Positions 1 to 6,489 of a stretch of DNA of 6,490 nt are shown here, one piece after another; positions within the stretch are counted from its first letter, which is position 1, and every line of letters starts with the position of its first letter. Source of the stretch: Candidatus Delongbacteria bacterium (GTDB lineage Bacteria; Delongbacteria; UBA4055); NCBI GenBank assembly GCA_027858795.1, contig JAQICF010000226.1, positions 1 through 6,490 of the forward strand, given 5' to 3'. The notes under the pieces were generated by a model. That model had not been told where the DNA came from. It saw only the letters and a list, made by a program, of their open reading frames with translations, and did no database searches. Position numbers and translations under genes: made by a program.

Positions 1-1
1 G

Positions 2-175
2 GAATACGATGGATCATATCATCCTTTTGTACTAAATTCATTTTCCTTGAATGTTACGATGAATCAAGACAGTACTTATAGTTTCAATTCTTCGGGATCT
101 ATATCCGATGATTTAAAAATAGTCACAAATATTGCCGGAGAAAACGTTAGTTTTAGCGATTATAATGGACAATAA
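2..175 (+). CDS. C-terminal fragment of an unrecognised protein (5' end outside window)
   Basis: Frame 2 is open from the left edge and gives 57 codons ending at TAA 173-175. The gene therefore begins upstream of the window and only its tail is seen. The residues are rich in Ser, Asn, Asp, Thr and aromatics (for example SFSLNVTMNQDSTYSFNS) and poor in Lys and Arg. That composition fits beta-strand-rich surface or secreted proteins, but no domain is recognisable. There is no membrane helix or cysteine in the visible part. A strong hairpin with a T-run begins 8 bp after the stop, which supports a real gene end on this strand. It converges on uvrC, whose stop lies 36 bp away. The function is unknown. 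Confidence 0.6.
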   Translation, partial: EYDGSYHPFVLNSFSLNVTMNQDSTYSFNSSGSISDDLKIVTNIAGENVSFSDYNGQ

Positions 176-183
176 TTGCCATA

Positions 184-213
184 AAGGGTTGTCTTTAGGA
201 TAGCCCTTTTTTT
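184..213 (+). terminator. Rho-independent terminator between two convergent genes
   Basis: The stem AAGGGTTGTC (184-193) pairs with GATAGCCCTT (199-208) over 10 bp, including two G-U pairs, around a 5-nt loop (TTTAG). A run of seven T covers 207-213. This is a canonical intrinsic terminator for the plus-strand fragment ending at 175. The same stem could slow transcription of uvrC from the other strand, but there the trailing sequence is only TTTAT, so termination in that direction would be weaker. The T-run overlaps the uvrC stop codon (212-214), so the two convergent genes are packed with no spare sequence. Confidence 0.8.
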
Positions 214-2029
214 ATATCTCTTTAATCTCTATCGCTAACTCTTCAGTTACTCCTTTGACAGTCATTAAATCCTCTACAGAGGCTTCTTTGATGCGTTTTA
301 GCGATGAAAATTTCTGAATCAGTAGCTTTCTCGTAGCAGGTCCCACACCTTTTATATCCTCAAGCTGAGAGCCAATGGTCTTTCCTCTGAGGTTCTTATG
401 ATAAGTTATTGCGAACCTGTGAGCTTCATCTCTGACCCTTTGAAGTAAAATTAAAGCTGATGATGTTCTCGGAATAAATACAGCTTCACTTTTACCGGGA
501 ACGAAAACTTCCTCAAGTCTTTTTGCCAGACCAATTATTGGTATTTCAGATAGACCGAGATCTTTTAATATTTTCACAGCAGAAGAAAGTTGACCTTTGC
601 CACCATCGACCATTAAAAGGTCAGGGAAGATAGGATCATCTTCCTCAGAAAGTCTTTTATATCTTCTTACAACAACTTCACGCATGGATGCAAAATCGTC
701 TATTCCTGCGACAGTATTAATCTTAAACCTTCGATAGCCTGTTTTATATGGCTTTGCATTTTTGAAAGTAACCATGGAAGCTACAGTTTCCTTTCCTGCG
801 AAATGTGATATATCAAAACATTCAATTATATTCGGGATTTTTTTGAGATCGAGGTCTCTCATAAGTGAATTTAAGCTTCTCGGAGTGAAATCTTTCTTCA
901 TTTTCTCCAATTTCATATCGTTAAGAAGCATTTTAGCGTTCTTCTGAGCAAGGAAAAGCAGCTTTATTTTATCTCCAATAGAAGGTTTGAATATTTTGAC
1001 CTTATGATCATCAAGAGAGCTTAACCATTGTTCTATGGTCTTCTTATCGTCAATTTCTATCGCTGATACTATTTCATAAGGAATATCGTGCTGTGAAATA
1101 TTGTAGTATAGCTTAATGAATTCATCGAGTACTTCTGAAGCGGATCTTCCGTAAACACTTTTTAGGAAGAAATTATTCCTTGCTATCAATCTACCGCTTC
1201 TAAGCTTAAAAACAACACAGCAGGCATCATTGTCTTCGATTTCAACAGCAAAATAATCTGTTGGTTCACCTGTGGCATTTTCCACTTTTTGTCTCTGAGA
1301 GAAAGTTTCGACCAGATTTGTCGCATCTCTGTATTCAGCTGCAGATTCATAATTCTTTATCGTTGAAGCATTTTTCATTTGCTCAACGAGTATTTCATTG
1401 AGTTTATTTTTTCTTCCGTTGAAAAAAGCAGCTATGTTTTTAATTCTTTCATTGTAATTTGATGCATTCTCAAGACCTTCGCATGGACCGTTACATATCT
1501 TTATGTGGTGATCCAGGCATACTTTATGTCTTTTATTATCAATTGAATCCTGCGTGATATTCAGCTTGCAATTTCTAAATCGGAGTATCTTCTTAAGATT
1601 TTTCAATAGATTACGAACACCTTTTACCTGCATGAATGGACCTATATACTTTGAACCGTCGTCGATGATCTTTCGAGTAATGAATATTTGAGGAAATAGT
1701 TCTTTAGTGATTCTGATGTATGGATAGGATTTATCATCTTTGAGATCTATGTTATACTTAGGTCTGTGCTTTTTTATCAGGTTTGATTCAAGCAGAAGAG
1801 CTTCAAGTTCGTTATCTGTGATTATATATTCTATCGAATGGATCTTTTTTACGAGTATTTCGGTTTTAAACTGCTGATGCTTACCGATATTAAGAAAATA
1901 CGACTTTACTCTAGACCGTAGATTTTTAGCTTTTCCGATGTAAATTATCTTATCGTTCTTGTCTTTGTAAAAATAGACTCCAAACGTAGTCGGAAGATTT
2001 TTCAGGATATCTTTGAATTTATCTTTCAT
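212..2029 (-). CDS. uvrC: UvrC, excinuclease ABC subunit C
   Basis: UvrC is the nuclease subunit of bacterial nucleotide excision repair. It joins the UvrB-DNA complex at a lesion and cuts the damaged strand on both sides. At 605 aa it has the usual full length. Residues 14-93 form the GIY-YIG nuclease for the 3' cut: GVY 17-19, YIG 30-32, Arg40, and the catalytic Glu in LLLESNLIK (E81). Cys154, Cys171, Cys179 and Cys183 match the four ligands of the UvrC iron-sulfur cluster. A UVR motif that binds UvrB spans about 207-242. The RNase H-like nuclease for the 5' cut has D406 (FDISH), D475 (VDGGKGQ) and H537 (RDEAHRFA). Two helix-hairpin-helix units (IKGVGPATRK 559-568 and VKGVTEE 591-597) close the protein. 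The start at 2029 suits the family N-terminus but has no Shine-Dalgarno sequence. No key residue is missing. Confidence 0.97.
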   Translation of the reverse strand: MKDKFKDILKNLPTTFGVYFYKDKNDKIIYIGKAKNLRSRVKSYFLNIGKHQQFKTEILVKKIHSIEYIITDNELEALLLESNLIKKHRPKYNIDLKDDKSYPYIRITKELFPQIFITRKIIDDGSKYIGPFMQVKGVRNLLKNLKKILRFRNCKLNITQDSIDNKRHKVCLDHHIKICNGPCEGLENASNYNERIKNIAAFFNGRKNKLNEILVEQMKNASTIKNYESAAEYRDATNLVETFSQRQKVENATGEPTDYFAVEIEDNDACCVVFKLRSGRLIARNNFFLKSVYGRSASEVLDEFIKLYYNISQHDIPYEIVSAIEIDDKKTIEQWLSSLDDHKVKIFKPSIGDKIKLLFLAQKNAKMLLNDMKLEKMKKDFTPRSLNSLMRDLDLKKIPNIIECFDISHFAGKETVASMVTFKNAKPYKTGYRRFKINTVAGIDDFASMREVVVRRYKRLSEEDDPIFPDLLMVDGGKGQLSSAVKILKDLGLSEIPIIGLAKRLEEVFVPGKSEAVFIPRTSSALILLQRVRDEAHRFAITYHKNLRGKTIGSQLEDIKGVGPATRKLLIQKFSSLKRIKEASVEDLMTVKGVTEELAIEIKEI

Positions 2030-2065
2030 GAATTATAATATATGAATTATTTATTGATTTGTCAT
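2030..2065 (-). promoter_or_regulatory. Candidate uvrC promoter, possibly giving a leaderless mRNA
   Basis: Reading the minus strand, ATGACA (2065-2060, 5/6 to TTGACA) is followed after exactly 17 bp by TATATT (2042-2037, 5/6 to TATAAT). The expected start of transcription falls at about 2030-2029, on or next to the A of the uvrC ATG. That would explain why there is no ribosome-binding site in front of uvrC. The region is very AT-rich, so chance matches are likely. If the host uses a Bacteroidota-type sigma factor (TTTG / TAnnTTTG), this match carries little weight. Confidence 0.3.
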
Positions 2066-2079
2066 TTAATAAGGGATTC

Positions 2080-2103
2080 GTAGGGGCGTAATTTATTACG
2101 CCC
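2080..2103 (+). repeat. REP unit 1 (GTAG plus stem-loop)
   Basis: GTAG (2080-2083) is followed by the stem GGGCGTAA (2084-2091), loop TTTA (2092-2095) and stem TTACGCCC (2096-2103), with all 8 pairs Watson-Crick. It is the left half of the paired element. Confidence 0.75.
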
Positions 2104-2138
2104 GGTTTATGTGGGTAATTTGGTAATATTTATTATTA

Positions 2139-2162
2139 GGGCGTTATAAATAACGCCCCTAC
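2139..2162 (-). repeat. REP unit 2 (inverted copy of unit 1)
   Basis: On the minus strand this reads GTAG, GGGCGTTA, TTTA, TAACGCCC. It matches unit 1 except that stem pair 7 is T-A instead of A-T. The change is compensatory: both arms differ and pairing is intact. Confidence 0.75.
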
Positions 2163-2174
2163 AAATAAAAAATA

Positions 2175-3389
2175 TTATTTGATTTTTATCCCGTCTTTTA
2201 GCAAATCAAAGAATTGCCCGGTAGGGCAGAGATAAAGACACCATGGGTTCTTTATGAATAATGAAGTGACGAAAATAACTGCACTCGCAATTATCGTTAT
2301 CATTGATGCTGAAGAGAATAAAAATATTGTAAAAGGTTCTATTTCAGACAAGTTTATATTTAATGTTGTAGTAACAATTATTACGATAGATACGAATATG
2401 AGCAAACGTATTCTTCTAAGTGTTTTGATCATTTTCCCATTCAGTTTTATCTTCTTTATTGGTAATTTCCCCAATAATGTCTGAATGTTACCGAAAGGGC
2501 AGATGTAATGACAGTGTAAATGCCTGTTGAAAAAGAGTGGGATTATCACTGCAAGAGACAGCATTAAAAGGGTTACATAAGTTGTAAATATTGACAGTCC
2601 CTGGATAGATAAACTCTCTAATAAATACATTGAAATCGATTGTCCTGAAATTATTCCAAAGAATATAATAGATAATATTTGTATGATGTATTTATATTTA
2701 TTTAGCTTTTTGACGAATATTGCTATTATTGAAATCAATAGCAGTAGATATAATACTATCGAGACGTTATGATCGAGAAACCTTATTTCAGTGCTATTTT
2801 TTCCTCCGGAGACATACTCTTTCATACCGGTTAAAATGGACATTCTTTTCTTAATAATATTTATCATTGCACGGGATGTATATGTAGCACCGGAAACTGC
2901 ATCGACCTGTTGATCTATTATTTCTTCTACATTCTTTCCGTTCCACGAATCAAAGAATTTTATATTATCCAAACCAGACATCCAGGAAGGTGTTTCTCTG
3001 TTTTTCAGAATACCTAAACCGAGTATTTTCTCTTCCATATCAGCTATGATCATCACAGGGACATTTCCAGCGTAGCCTATTATTTCATCACAGAACGGGG
3101 ATGATAGAATGAAATTTCCAACCTGATTTTCATCTTTATCGAAGATCTTTGACCATGTCGTAGGATAATTTACCTGCTCAATTGAACTCGCTGCAGGTAT
3201 TTTTTCTTTTACAAGATTAATAATATATTTATGCTTATCAAAATCAAATTTCTCGCTGATCTCTTCTCTTGCCAGAAGGAATACAGCTATAAATACTATT
3301 ATTACAGGTATTTTTAAAAGGTATCTTTTCATTGAGTTCAAGCTCTGGTTATTGCAAGGCACTAAAGTACCTTGTTCATTTAAATTCAA
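2175..3389 (-). CDS. NosR/PceC-like membrane flavoprotein (FMN-binding domain plus two CX3CP motifs)
   Basis: A predicted inner-membrane electron-transfer protein of up to 404 aa. A signal-anchor helix (about 24-40) is followed by an FMN_bind domain (about 100-185) with GYAGNVPV, the RnfG/NosR-type ETPSW motif (132-136) and DAVSGAT (163-169). T169 is the expected site of covalent FMN attachment by an ApbE-type transferase. Five more helices follow (about 209-226, 234-256, 266-287, 327-343, 360-379). CX3CP motifs sit after helix 4 (C293, C297) and helix 6 (C384, C388). The basic loop 308-328 places both motifs on the cytoplasmic side and FMN outside. This is the PceC/NosR core without NosR's C-terminal ferredoxin domain. 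Family members are thought to pass electrons from the quinol pool towards the periplasm; the acceptor here is unknown. The longest frame is given. The ATG at 3332 (Met20, MKRYLLKIP) is at least as likely a start, because the first 19 residues look non-conserved and overlap an inverted repeat. Neither start has a Shine-Dalgarno sequence. The gene follows the copA terminator, so it probably has its own promoter. Confidence 0.85.
   Translation of the reverse strand: MNLNEQGTLVPCNNQSLNSMKRYLLKIPVIIVFIAVFLLAREEISEKFDFDKHKYIINLVKEKIPAASSIEQVNYPTTWSKIFDKDENQVGNFILSSPFCDEIIGYAGNVPVMIIADMEEKILGLGILKNRETPSWMSGLDNIKFFDSWNGKNVEEIIDQQVDAVSGATYTSRAMINIIKKRMSILTGMKEYVSGGKNSTEIRFLDHNVSIVLYLLLLISIIAIFVKKLNKYKYIIQILSIIFFGIISGQSISMYLLESLSIQGLSIFTTYVTLLMLSLAVIIPLFFNRHLHCHYICPFGNIQTLLGKLPIKKIKLNGKMIKTLRRIRLLIFVSIVIIVTTTLNINLSEIEPFTIFLFSSASMITIIASAVIFVTSLFIKNPWCLYLCPTGQFFDLLKDGIKIK
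3355..3374. promoter_or_regulatory. 20-bp inverted repeat at the 5' end of the flavoprotein gene (candidate operator or leader hairpin)
   Basis: On the minus strand, CAAGGTAC, loop TTTA, then GTGCCTTG form an 8-bp stem with one G-U pair. It overlaps the first codons of the longest flavoprotein frame and lies 23 bp upstream of the alternative ATG at 3332. A further related half-site, AAGGTA on the plus strand, is at 3398-3403. As DNA it is a nearly perfect palindrome of operator size. As RNA it would be a leader hairpin. It has no T-run, so it is not a terminator. The binding factor is unknown. If it is a control element, translation should begin at 3332. Confidence 0.35.
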
Positions 3390-3410
3390 AGAAAAGTAAG
3401 GTATTTAGGG

Positions 3411-3453
3411 AAAAAAGAAAATGATAAAAAACAGAAGAATTTCTTATCATTTT
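3411..3453 (-). terminator. Intrinsic terminator after copA
   Basis: On the minus strand a 14-bp stem (3453-3440 with 3431-3418, one G-U pair) encloses an 8-nt loop and is followed by CTTTTTT (3417-3411). It starts 29 bp past the copA stop. The stem is almost entirely A-T with few G-C pairs, so its strength depends on length. It separates the DUF302-copA unit from the flavoprotein gene. Confidence 0.7.
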
Positions 3454-3482
3454 CACTTTTTTGATCTTGAGCATGATTTATA

Positions 3483-5984
3483 TTAAATTTTCACCTTCCT
3501 CAATCTCAATGAATTCGTTATTACAGATACAGAACTGAAGCTCATTGCCGTAGCAGCGATCATAGGTGAGAGTAACAACCCGAACACCGGGAATAATACT
3601 CCTGCTGCGATAGGAACCCCAAGAACATTATAGAAGAATGCAAAGAATAGATTCTGCTTGATATTCTTCATGATCTCATAACTTAAGTTCTTAGCTTTCA
3701 CGATACCTTGAAGATCTCCTTTTACTAAAGTGATCTGAGCACTTTCAATTGCCACATCAGTTCCGGTTCCCATAGCGATCCCGATATCAGCCTGTGCCAG
3801 TGCAGGAGCATCATTTATACCATCTCCGGCCATTGCTACGATATTTCCTTCGGACTGCAATCGTTTTATTTCATTAAGTTTATCTTCAGGCATACATTCA
3901 GCCATAAATCCCGATAAATTCAATTCATCAGAGACAGCTTTTGCAGTATTCTGGTTATCTCCGGTGAGCATTATAACCTTAACACCTCTGTCCATTAACT
4001 CACGGACTGCTTTTTTACTTGATTCTTTCACCGCATCTGTTATCACAACAAACCCTACAATAATTTTATCAACTGCAATGTATGATACAGTCTTACCAAG
4101 CTTCTGCTCTGAAAGTATCTTGTCTTTAATTTCTGCAAGAATAGAAATATCATTTTCCAGCATCATTTTTTCGTTGCCTAATGCAATATTTTTCCCGTCA
4201 ACGATACCAGTTACACCTCTTCCTGTAACTGCTTCAAAATCCTTTACTTCTTCAATTGAGATATTTTTGTCTTTTGCATAATTTAGGACTGATTCAGCTA
4301 AAGGATGTTCACTGGACTGATTTAATGAAGCAATGTATTTTAATATAGTATCATGATCCTCAGGATCGTCGGTAAATAATTTTTCAACAGAGGGTTTACC
4401 TTCCGTGATCGTACCTGTTTTATCAGTTATAAGAACATTGACCTTATTCATTCTCTCTAAAGCTTCAGCATTCTTTATTAGAACACCGGATTGAGCTCCT
4501 TTACCCACTCCGACCATGACTGACATAGGTGTCGCCAAGCCAAGCGCACACGGACAGGCAATGATCAATACTGCTATTGCATTTACAAAAGCATAAACAT
4601 AGGCAGGTTCAGGTCCGAATATAGCCCAGATGAAGAATGTTATGACAGAAATACTAACGACAATCGGTACAAAGTATTTAGAGATGGTATCTGCTAGTTT
4701 CTGTATAGGAGCCTTTGACCGGCTTGCATCACTGACCATCTTGATGATCTGAGCCAGCAATGTTTCAGAACCAACCTTTTCAGCCAGCATGATAAAAGAC
4801 CTGTTACCGTTTATAGTACCTGAGCTGACATTGTCTCCAATTGATTTTTCAACAGGGATAGGTTCTCCTGTTATCATGGATTCATCAATATTACTTTGAC
4901 CTTCAGTGATCTTTCCATCTACAGGTATCTTTTCTCCTGGTTTTACTCTAAGATGATCTCCTTTGATAATTTTATCAATAGAGATGATTTCATCTTTGCC
5001 GTTTTTGACCAGAGTAGCTTCAGATGGCGCAAGTTTCAATAGTTCTTTTATAGCTCCGCTTGTTTGACTGTGAGCCCTAGCTTCTAATAATTGTCCTAAA
5101 AGAACTAATGTTAATATTACAGTTACGGCTTCAAAATAAACAAACACTGTTCCACTTTCGGTTTTAAATTGCTCAGGAAAGATCTCAGGAAAGAACAAAG
5201 CTACAATACTGAATATGAAAGCAACTCCTGACCCGATACCAATCAGAGTGAACATATTCAAGTTCCATGTTACAATAGATCTCCAAGCTCTTTCAAAGAA
5301 CATTCTACAAGCGTAGAATACGACAGGAAGTGATAAGGCAAATTGTATTAGATTCCAATTATATTGACTTGTTACCTTAAGCAGGGGAGCTCCGGGTATC
5401 ATGTCTGACATTGCTATTATAAATATTGGAATTGTAAATATTAGAGATACCTTCATTTTAAACAATAATTTTTTAAAAGACTTATCTTCCTCTGATCCTT
5501 CTTTTTTTAATTGACCGGGTTGTTCAATAAGGTCCATACCGCATACGGGGCAACTACCTGCTTTATCATAAGTTTTATCATCTTCACATCTCATGGGGCA
5601 ATAATATATTCCATTACCATTATCTTGTTTTTTTTGTTCGTGATGATGATGTTCGTGCTTGTGTTCTTCAGAATTTACAGGTACCAGATGCATGTTGCAG
5701 ACCGGACAGTCACCTTTCTCATCGTAGGTTTTATCACCCTCACATTTCATAGGGCAATAGTATTTAATTCCAACCTTTTCTTCAATAGTATAATGCAGAC
5801 CTGATAATGTAAGAGTCTCTTGTAATTTTTCAATAGGAATATGTTTTGTCATTTCAATTTCAGCTTCATTATTCTTCAGATCTATGTAAATATGTGTAAT
5901 TTCTTCTAATTTGCTCAATGAACCTTCAACACTTGTTTTACATCCGCTGCAGCTCATTCCGGTTATTTTGTATGAGTGTTTCAT
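3483..5984 (-). CDS. copA: CopA-type Cu(+)-exporting P1B-ATPase with a duplicated Cys4 metal-binding N-terminus
   Basis: This 833-aa inner-membrane pump uses ATP to export Cu(+) from the cytoplasm. The N-terminus holds an HMA domain (1-68, MxCxxC with C12 and C15), then two heavy-metal-binding modules (75-100 and 127-152) flanking a His-rich linker (H108, H110, H112-115). The ATPase core has eight helices, at about 178-192, 209-226, 243-265, 280-299, 437-456, 463-485, 778-796 and 799-820. Key motifs are TGEP 372-375 (actuator), CPC 477-479 (membrane metal site), DKTGT with phosphorylated D521, SEHP 558-561, TGDN 674-677 and GDGIND 720-725. Y785-N786 in TM7 and MSFSS 814-818 in TM8 are the Cu(+)-specific subgroup signatures, arguing against a Zn/Cd pump. 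An AGGAGG ribosome-binding site precedes the start. The gene follows the DUF302 gene after 23 bp and ends before a hairpin terminator. Length exceeds a minimal CopA (about 740-800 aa) because of the extra modules. Confidence 0.95.
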   Translation of the reverse strand: MKHSYKITGMSCSGCKTSVEGSLSKLEEITHIYIDLKNNEAEIEMTKHIPIEKLQETLTLSGLHYTIEEKVGIKYYCPMKCEGDKTYDEKGDCPVCNMHLVPVNSEEHKHEHHHHEQKKQDNGNGIYYCPMRCEDDKTYDKAGSCPVCGMDLIEQPGQLKKEGSEEDKSFKKLLFKMKVSLIFTIPIFIIAMSDMIPGAPLLKVTSQYNWNLIQFALSLPVVFYACRMFFERAWRSIVTWNLNMFTLIGIGSGVAFIFSIVALFFPEIFPEQFKTESGTVFVYFEAVTVILTLVLLGQLLEARAHSQTSGAIKELLKLAPSEATLVKNGKDEIISIDKIIKGDHLRVKPGEKIPVDGKITEGQSNIDESMITGEPIPVEKSIGDNVSSGTINGNRSFIMLAEKVGSETLLAQIIKMVSDASRSKAPIQKLADTISKYFVPIVVSISVITFFIWAIFGPEPAYVYAFVNAIAVLIIACPCALGLATPMSVMVGVGKGAQSGVLIKNAEALERMNKVNVLITDKTGTITEGKPSVEKLFTDDPEDHDTILKYIASLNQSSEHPLAESVLNYAKDKNISIEEVKDFEAVTGRGVTGIVDGKNIALGNEKMMLENDISILAEIKDKILSEQKLGKTVSYIAVDKIIVGFVVITDAVKESSKKAVRELMDRGVKVIMLTGDNQNTAKAVSDELNLSGFMAECMPEDKLNEIKRLQSEGNIVAMAGDGINDAPALAQADIGIAMGTGTDVAIESAQITLVKGDLQGIVKAKNLSYEIMKNIKQNLFFAFFYNVLGVPIAAGVLFPVFGLLLSPMIAATAMSFSSVSVITNSLRLRKVKI
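5529..5606 (-). repeat. Heavy-metal-binding module 2 of CopA (intragenic duplication)
   Basis: This encodes CopA residues 127-152. The pattern is YYCPMxCE, DKTYD, CPVCxM, with C129, C133, C145 and C148. It is 19/26 identical to module 1 and offset from it by 52 codons, which indicates an internal duplication. Confidence 0.8.
5685..5762 (-). repeat. Heavy-metal-binding module 1 of CopA (intragenic duplication)
   Basis: This encodes CopA residues 75-100, with C77, C81, C93 and C96. The more common form of this family begins CPMHPE. Here the His-Pro is replaced so that a fourth cysteine appears (CPMKCE), giving a C-x3-C ... C-x2-C set that could bind one metal ion. Confidence 0.8.
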
Positions 5985-5988
5985 TTTT

Positions 5989-5994
5989 CCTCCT
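5989..5994 (-). promoter_or_regulatory. Ribosome-binding site of copA
   Basis: The minus strand reads AGGAGG followed by four A and then ATG at 5984. It is a full-strength Shine-Dalgarno sequence, and it fixes the copA start at a family-typical HMA N-terminus. Confidence 0.8.
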
Positions 5995-6007
5995 TTATTT
6001 TAAGGAA

Positions 6008-6400
6008 TTAAATACTATCAACTGCTCTTTTTAGTTTGGATTCAATATTTGAAGCAATTTCTTTTAGTGGTTCGTTATCAATCACAGACATTGCTACAGT
6101 TGGTAAAATTGCAGAAACGATATTCTGTCCGTTTTTTTGATAAACTATGACATTGCATGGAAGCATTAATCCAACCTCGATCTCTGATTGCAAAGCTTTA
6201 TACGCATTAGATGGATTACAAGCACCCAATATCACATAATTGCTAATATCAACGTCGAGTTTTTTCTTAAGGGTAGCTTTTACATCAATTTCTGATAAAA
6301 TTCCAAAACCCTCTTTCTGTAATTCAGCTTTAACATTTTCTAATGCTTCAATAAATGTACCGTTTATTATCTTATTATATCCGTAATTTGAATTATTCAT
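6008..6400 (-). CDS. DUF302 family protein
   Basis: A 130-aa protein with the DUF302 hallmarks: an N-terminal alpha/beta half (FIEALENVKAELQKEGFGIL, about 16-35), then YVILGACNP (55-63), AYKALQSEIEVGLMLPCNV (66-84) and VYQK. It spans a whole single domain. There is no signal peptide or membrane helix, so it should be cytoplasmic. C61 (GACNP) and C82 (LPCN) are conserved positions in the family and could bind metal or a thiol ligand. The biochemical role of DUF302 is not established. The family often sits beside copper or sulfur-redox genes, which fits its place here 23 bp upstream of copA, probably in the same operon. The start at 6400 has a good Shine-Dalgarno sequence, and the upstream sequence leaves no longer alternative in frame. 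A role in copper handling is inferred from the neighbourhood only. Confidence 0.85.
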   Translation of the reverse strand: MNNSNYGYNKIINGTFIEALENVKAELQKEGFGILSEIDVKATLKKKLDVDISNYVILGACNPSNAYKALQSEIEVGLMLPCNVIVYQKNGQNIVSAILPTVAMSVIDNEPLKEIASNIESKLKRAVDSI

Positions 6401-6406
6401 TTTTTA

Positions 6407-6413
6407 TCACCTC
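6407..6413 (-). promoter_or_regulatory. Ribosome-binding site of the DUF302 gene
   Basis: The minus strand reads GAGGTGA, a 7-base match to the anti-Shine-Dalgarno sequence, 6 nt before the ATG at 6400. It fixes this start. Confidence 0.75.
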
Positions 6414-6426
6414 TGAATTATAAAAT

Positions 6427-6489
6427 TTAATGAGACTTTTTAGAAGGACTGTCTTTCAGATCACAACAATCCATCCTTTTTGTTCCGAA
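6427..6489 (-). CDS. Possible C-terminal tail of an upstream gene with a Cys-Cys pair
   Basis: One minus-strand frame is open from the right edge for 20 codons and ends in TAA at 6429-6427, encoding FGTKRMDCCDLKDSPSKKSH. The stop lies 26 bp before the DUF302 start, about the same gap as between DUF302 and copA, so it could be the preceding gene of the operon. The adjacent cysteines and polar Lys/Ser/His tail would suit a small metal-binding protein, but 20 codons is too little to prove coding and no family is recognised. The other two minus frames stop sooner. The internal Met has no well-placed ribosome-binding site, so a free 15-aa peptide is less likely than a C-terminus. Confidence 0.35.
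   Translation of the reverse strand, partial: FGTKRMDCCDLKDSPSKKSH

Larger units (their letters stand above)
2080..2162. repeat. REPIN-like element: two inverted GTAG-headed REP palindromes
   Basis: Two 24-nt units lie in opposite orientation around a 35-nt AT-rich spacer (2104-2138). The element therefore begins GTAGGGGCG and ends CGCCCCTAC. Each unit is the tetranucleotide GTAG followed directly by a perfect 8-bp stem with a 4-nt loop. This matches the known design of REP sequences, which carry GTAG or GTGG next to an imperfect palindrome and are mobilised as inverted pairs (REPINs) by RAYT transposases. The units are 22/24 identical. The two differences face each other in the stem, so pairing is kept. 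The element lies between the stop of the flavoprotein gene (2175) and the start of uvrC (2029). It has no T-run, so it is not a canonical terminator, though the hairpins could protect mRNA ends. No RAYT gene is in the window. Confidence 0.75.

Noticed and set aside
762..947. Plus-strand open frame of 61 codons inside uvrC
   Set aside because: It lies antisense to the strongly conserved RNase H-like domain of UvrC, and its translation has no recognisable features, so it is a shadow frame.
2080..2162. Paired palindromes as a CRISPR fragment or a classical terminator
   Set aside because: There are only two units, in opposite orientation and with no spacer series, so it is not CRISPR. Neither hairpin is followed by a T-run, so it is not an intrinsic terminator.
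2254..2484. Plus-strand open frame of 76 codons
   Set aside because: It is antisense to the last helices of the flavoprotein. Its hydrophobic look comes from reverse-complemented Ile/Val/Leu-rich codons.
2175..3389. Naming the flavoprotein nosR, pceC or rnfG
   Set aside because: The domain set fits the superfamily, but it lacks the ferredoxin domain of NosR, has more helices than RnfG, and has no reductive dehalogenase beside it, so no symbol is justified.
3964..4281. Plus-strand open frame of 105 codons inside copA
   Set aside because: It is antisense to the ATP-binding domain of CopA, Ser/Thr/Ile-rich and unlike any family; a shadow frame.
5640..5670. Short GAT/GTG-rich run as a simple-sequence repeat
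   Set aside because: It simply encodes the His-rich linker of CopA on the minus strand.
5511..5804. Plus-strand open frame of 97 codons with hydrophobic stretches
   Set aside because: It is antisense to the CopA metal-binding modules. Its repeated look reflects the duplicated modules on the coding strand.
6417..6422. Perfect TATAAT on the minus strand upstream of the DUF302 gene
   Set aside because: The predicted transcription start would fall inside the ribosome-binding site, and there is no good -35 at the right distance, so it is probably a chance match in AT-rich DNA.
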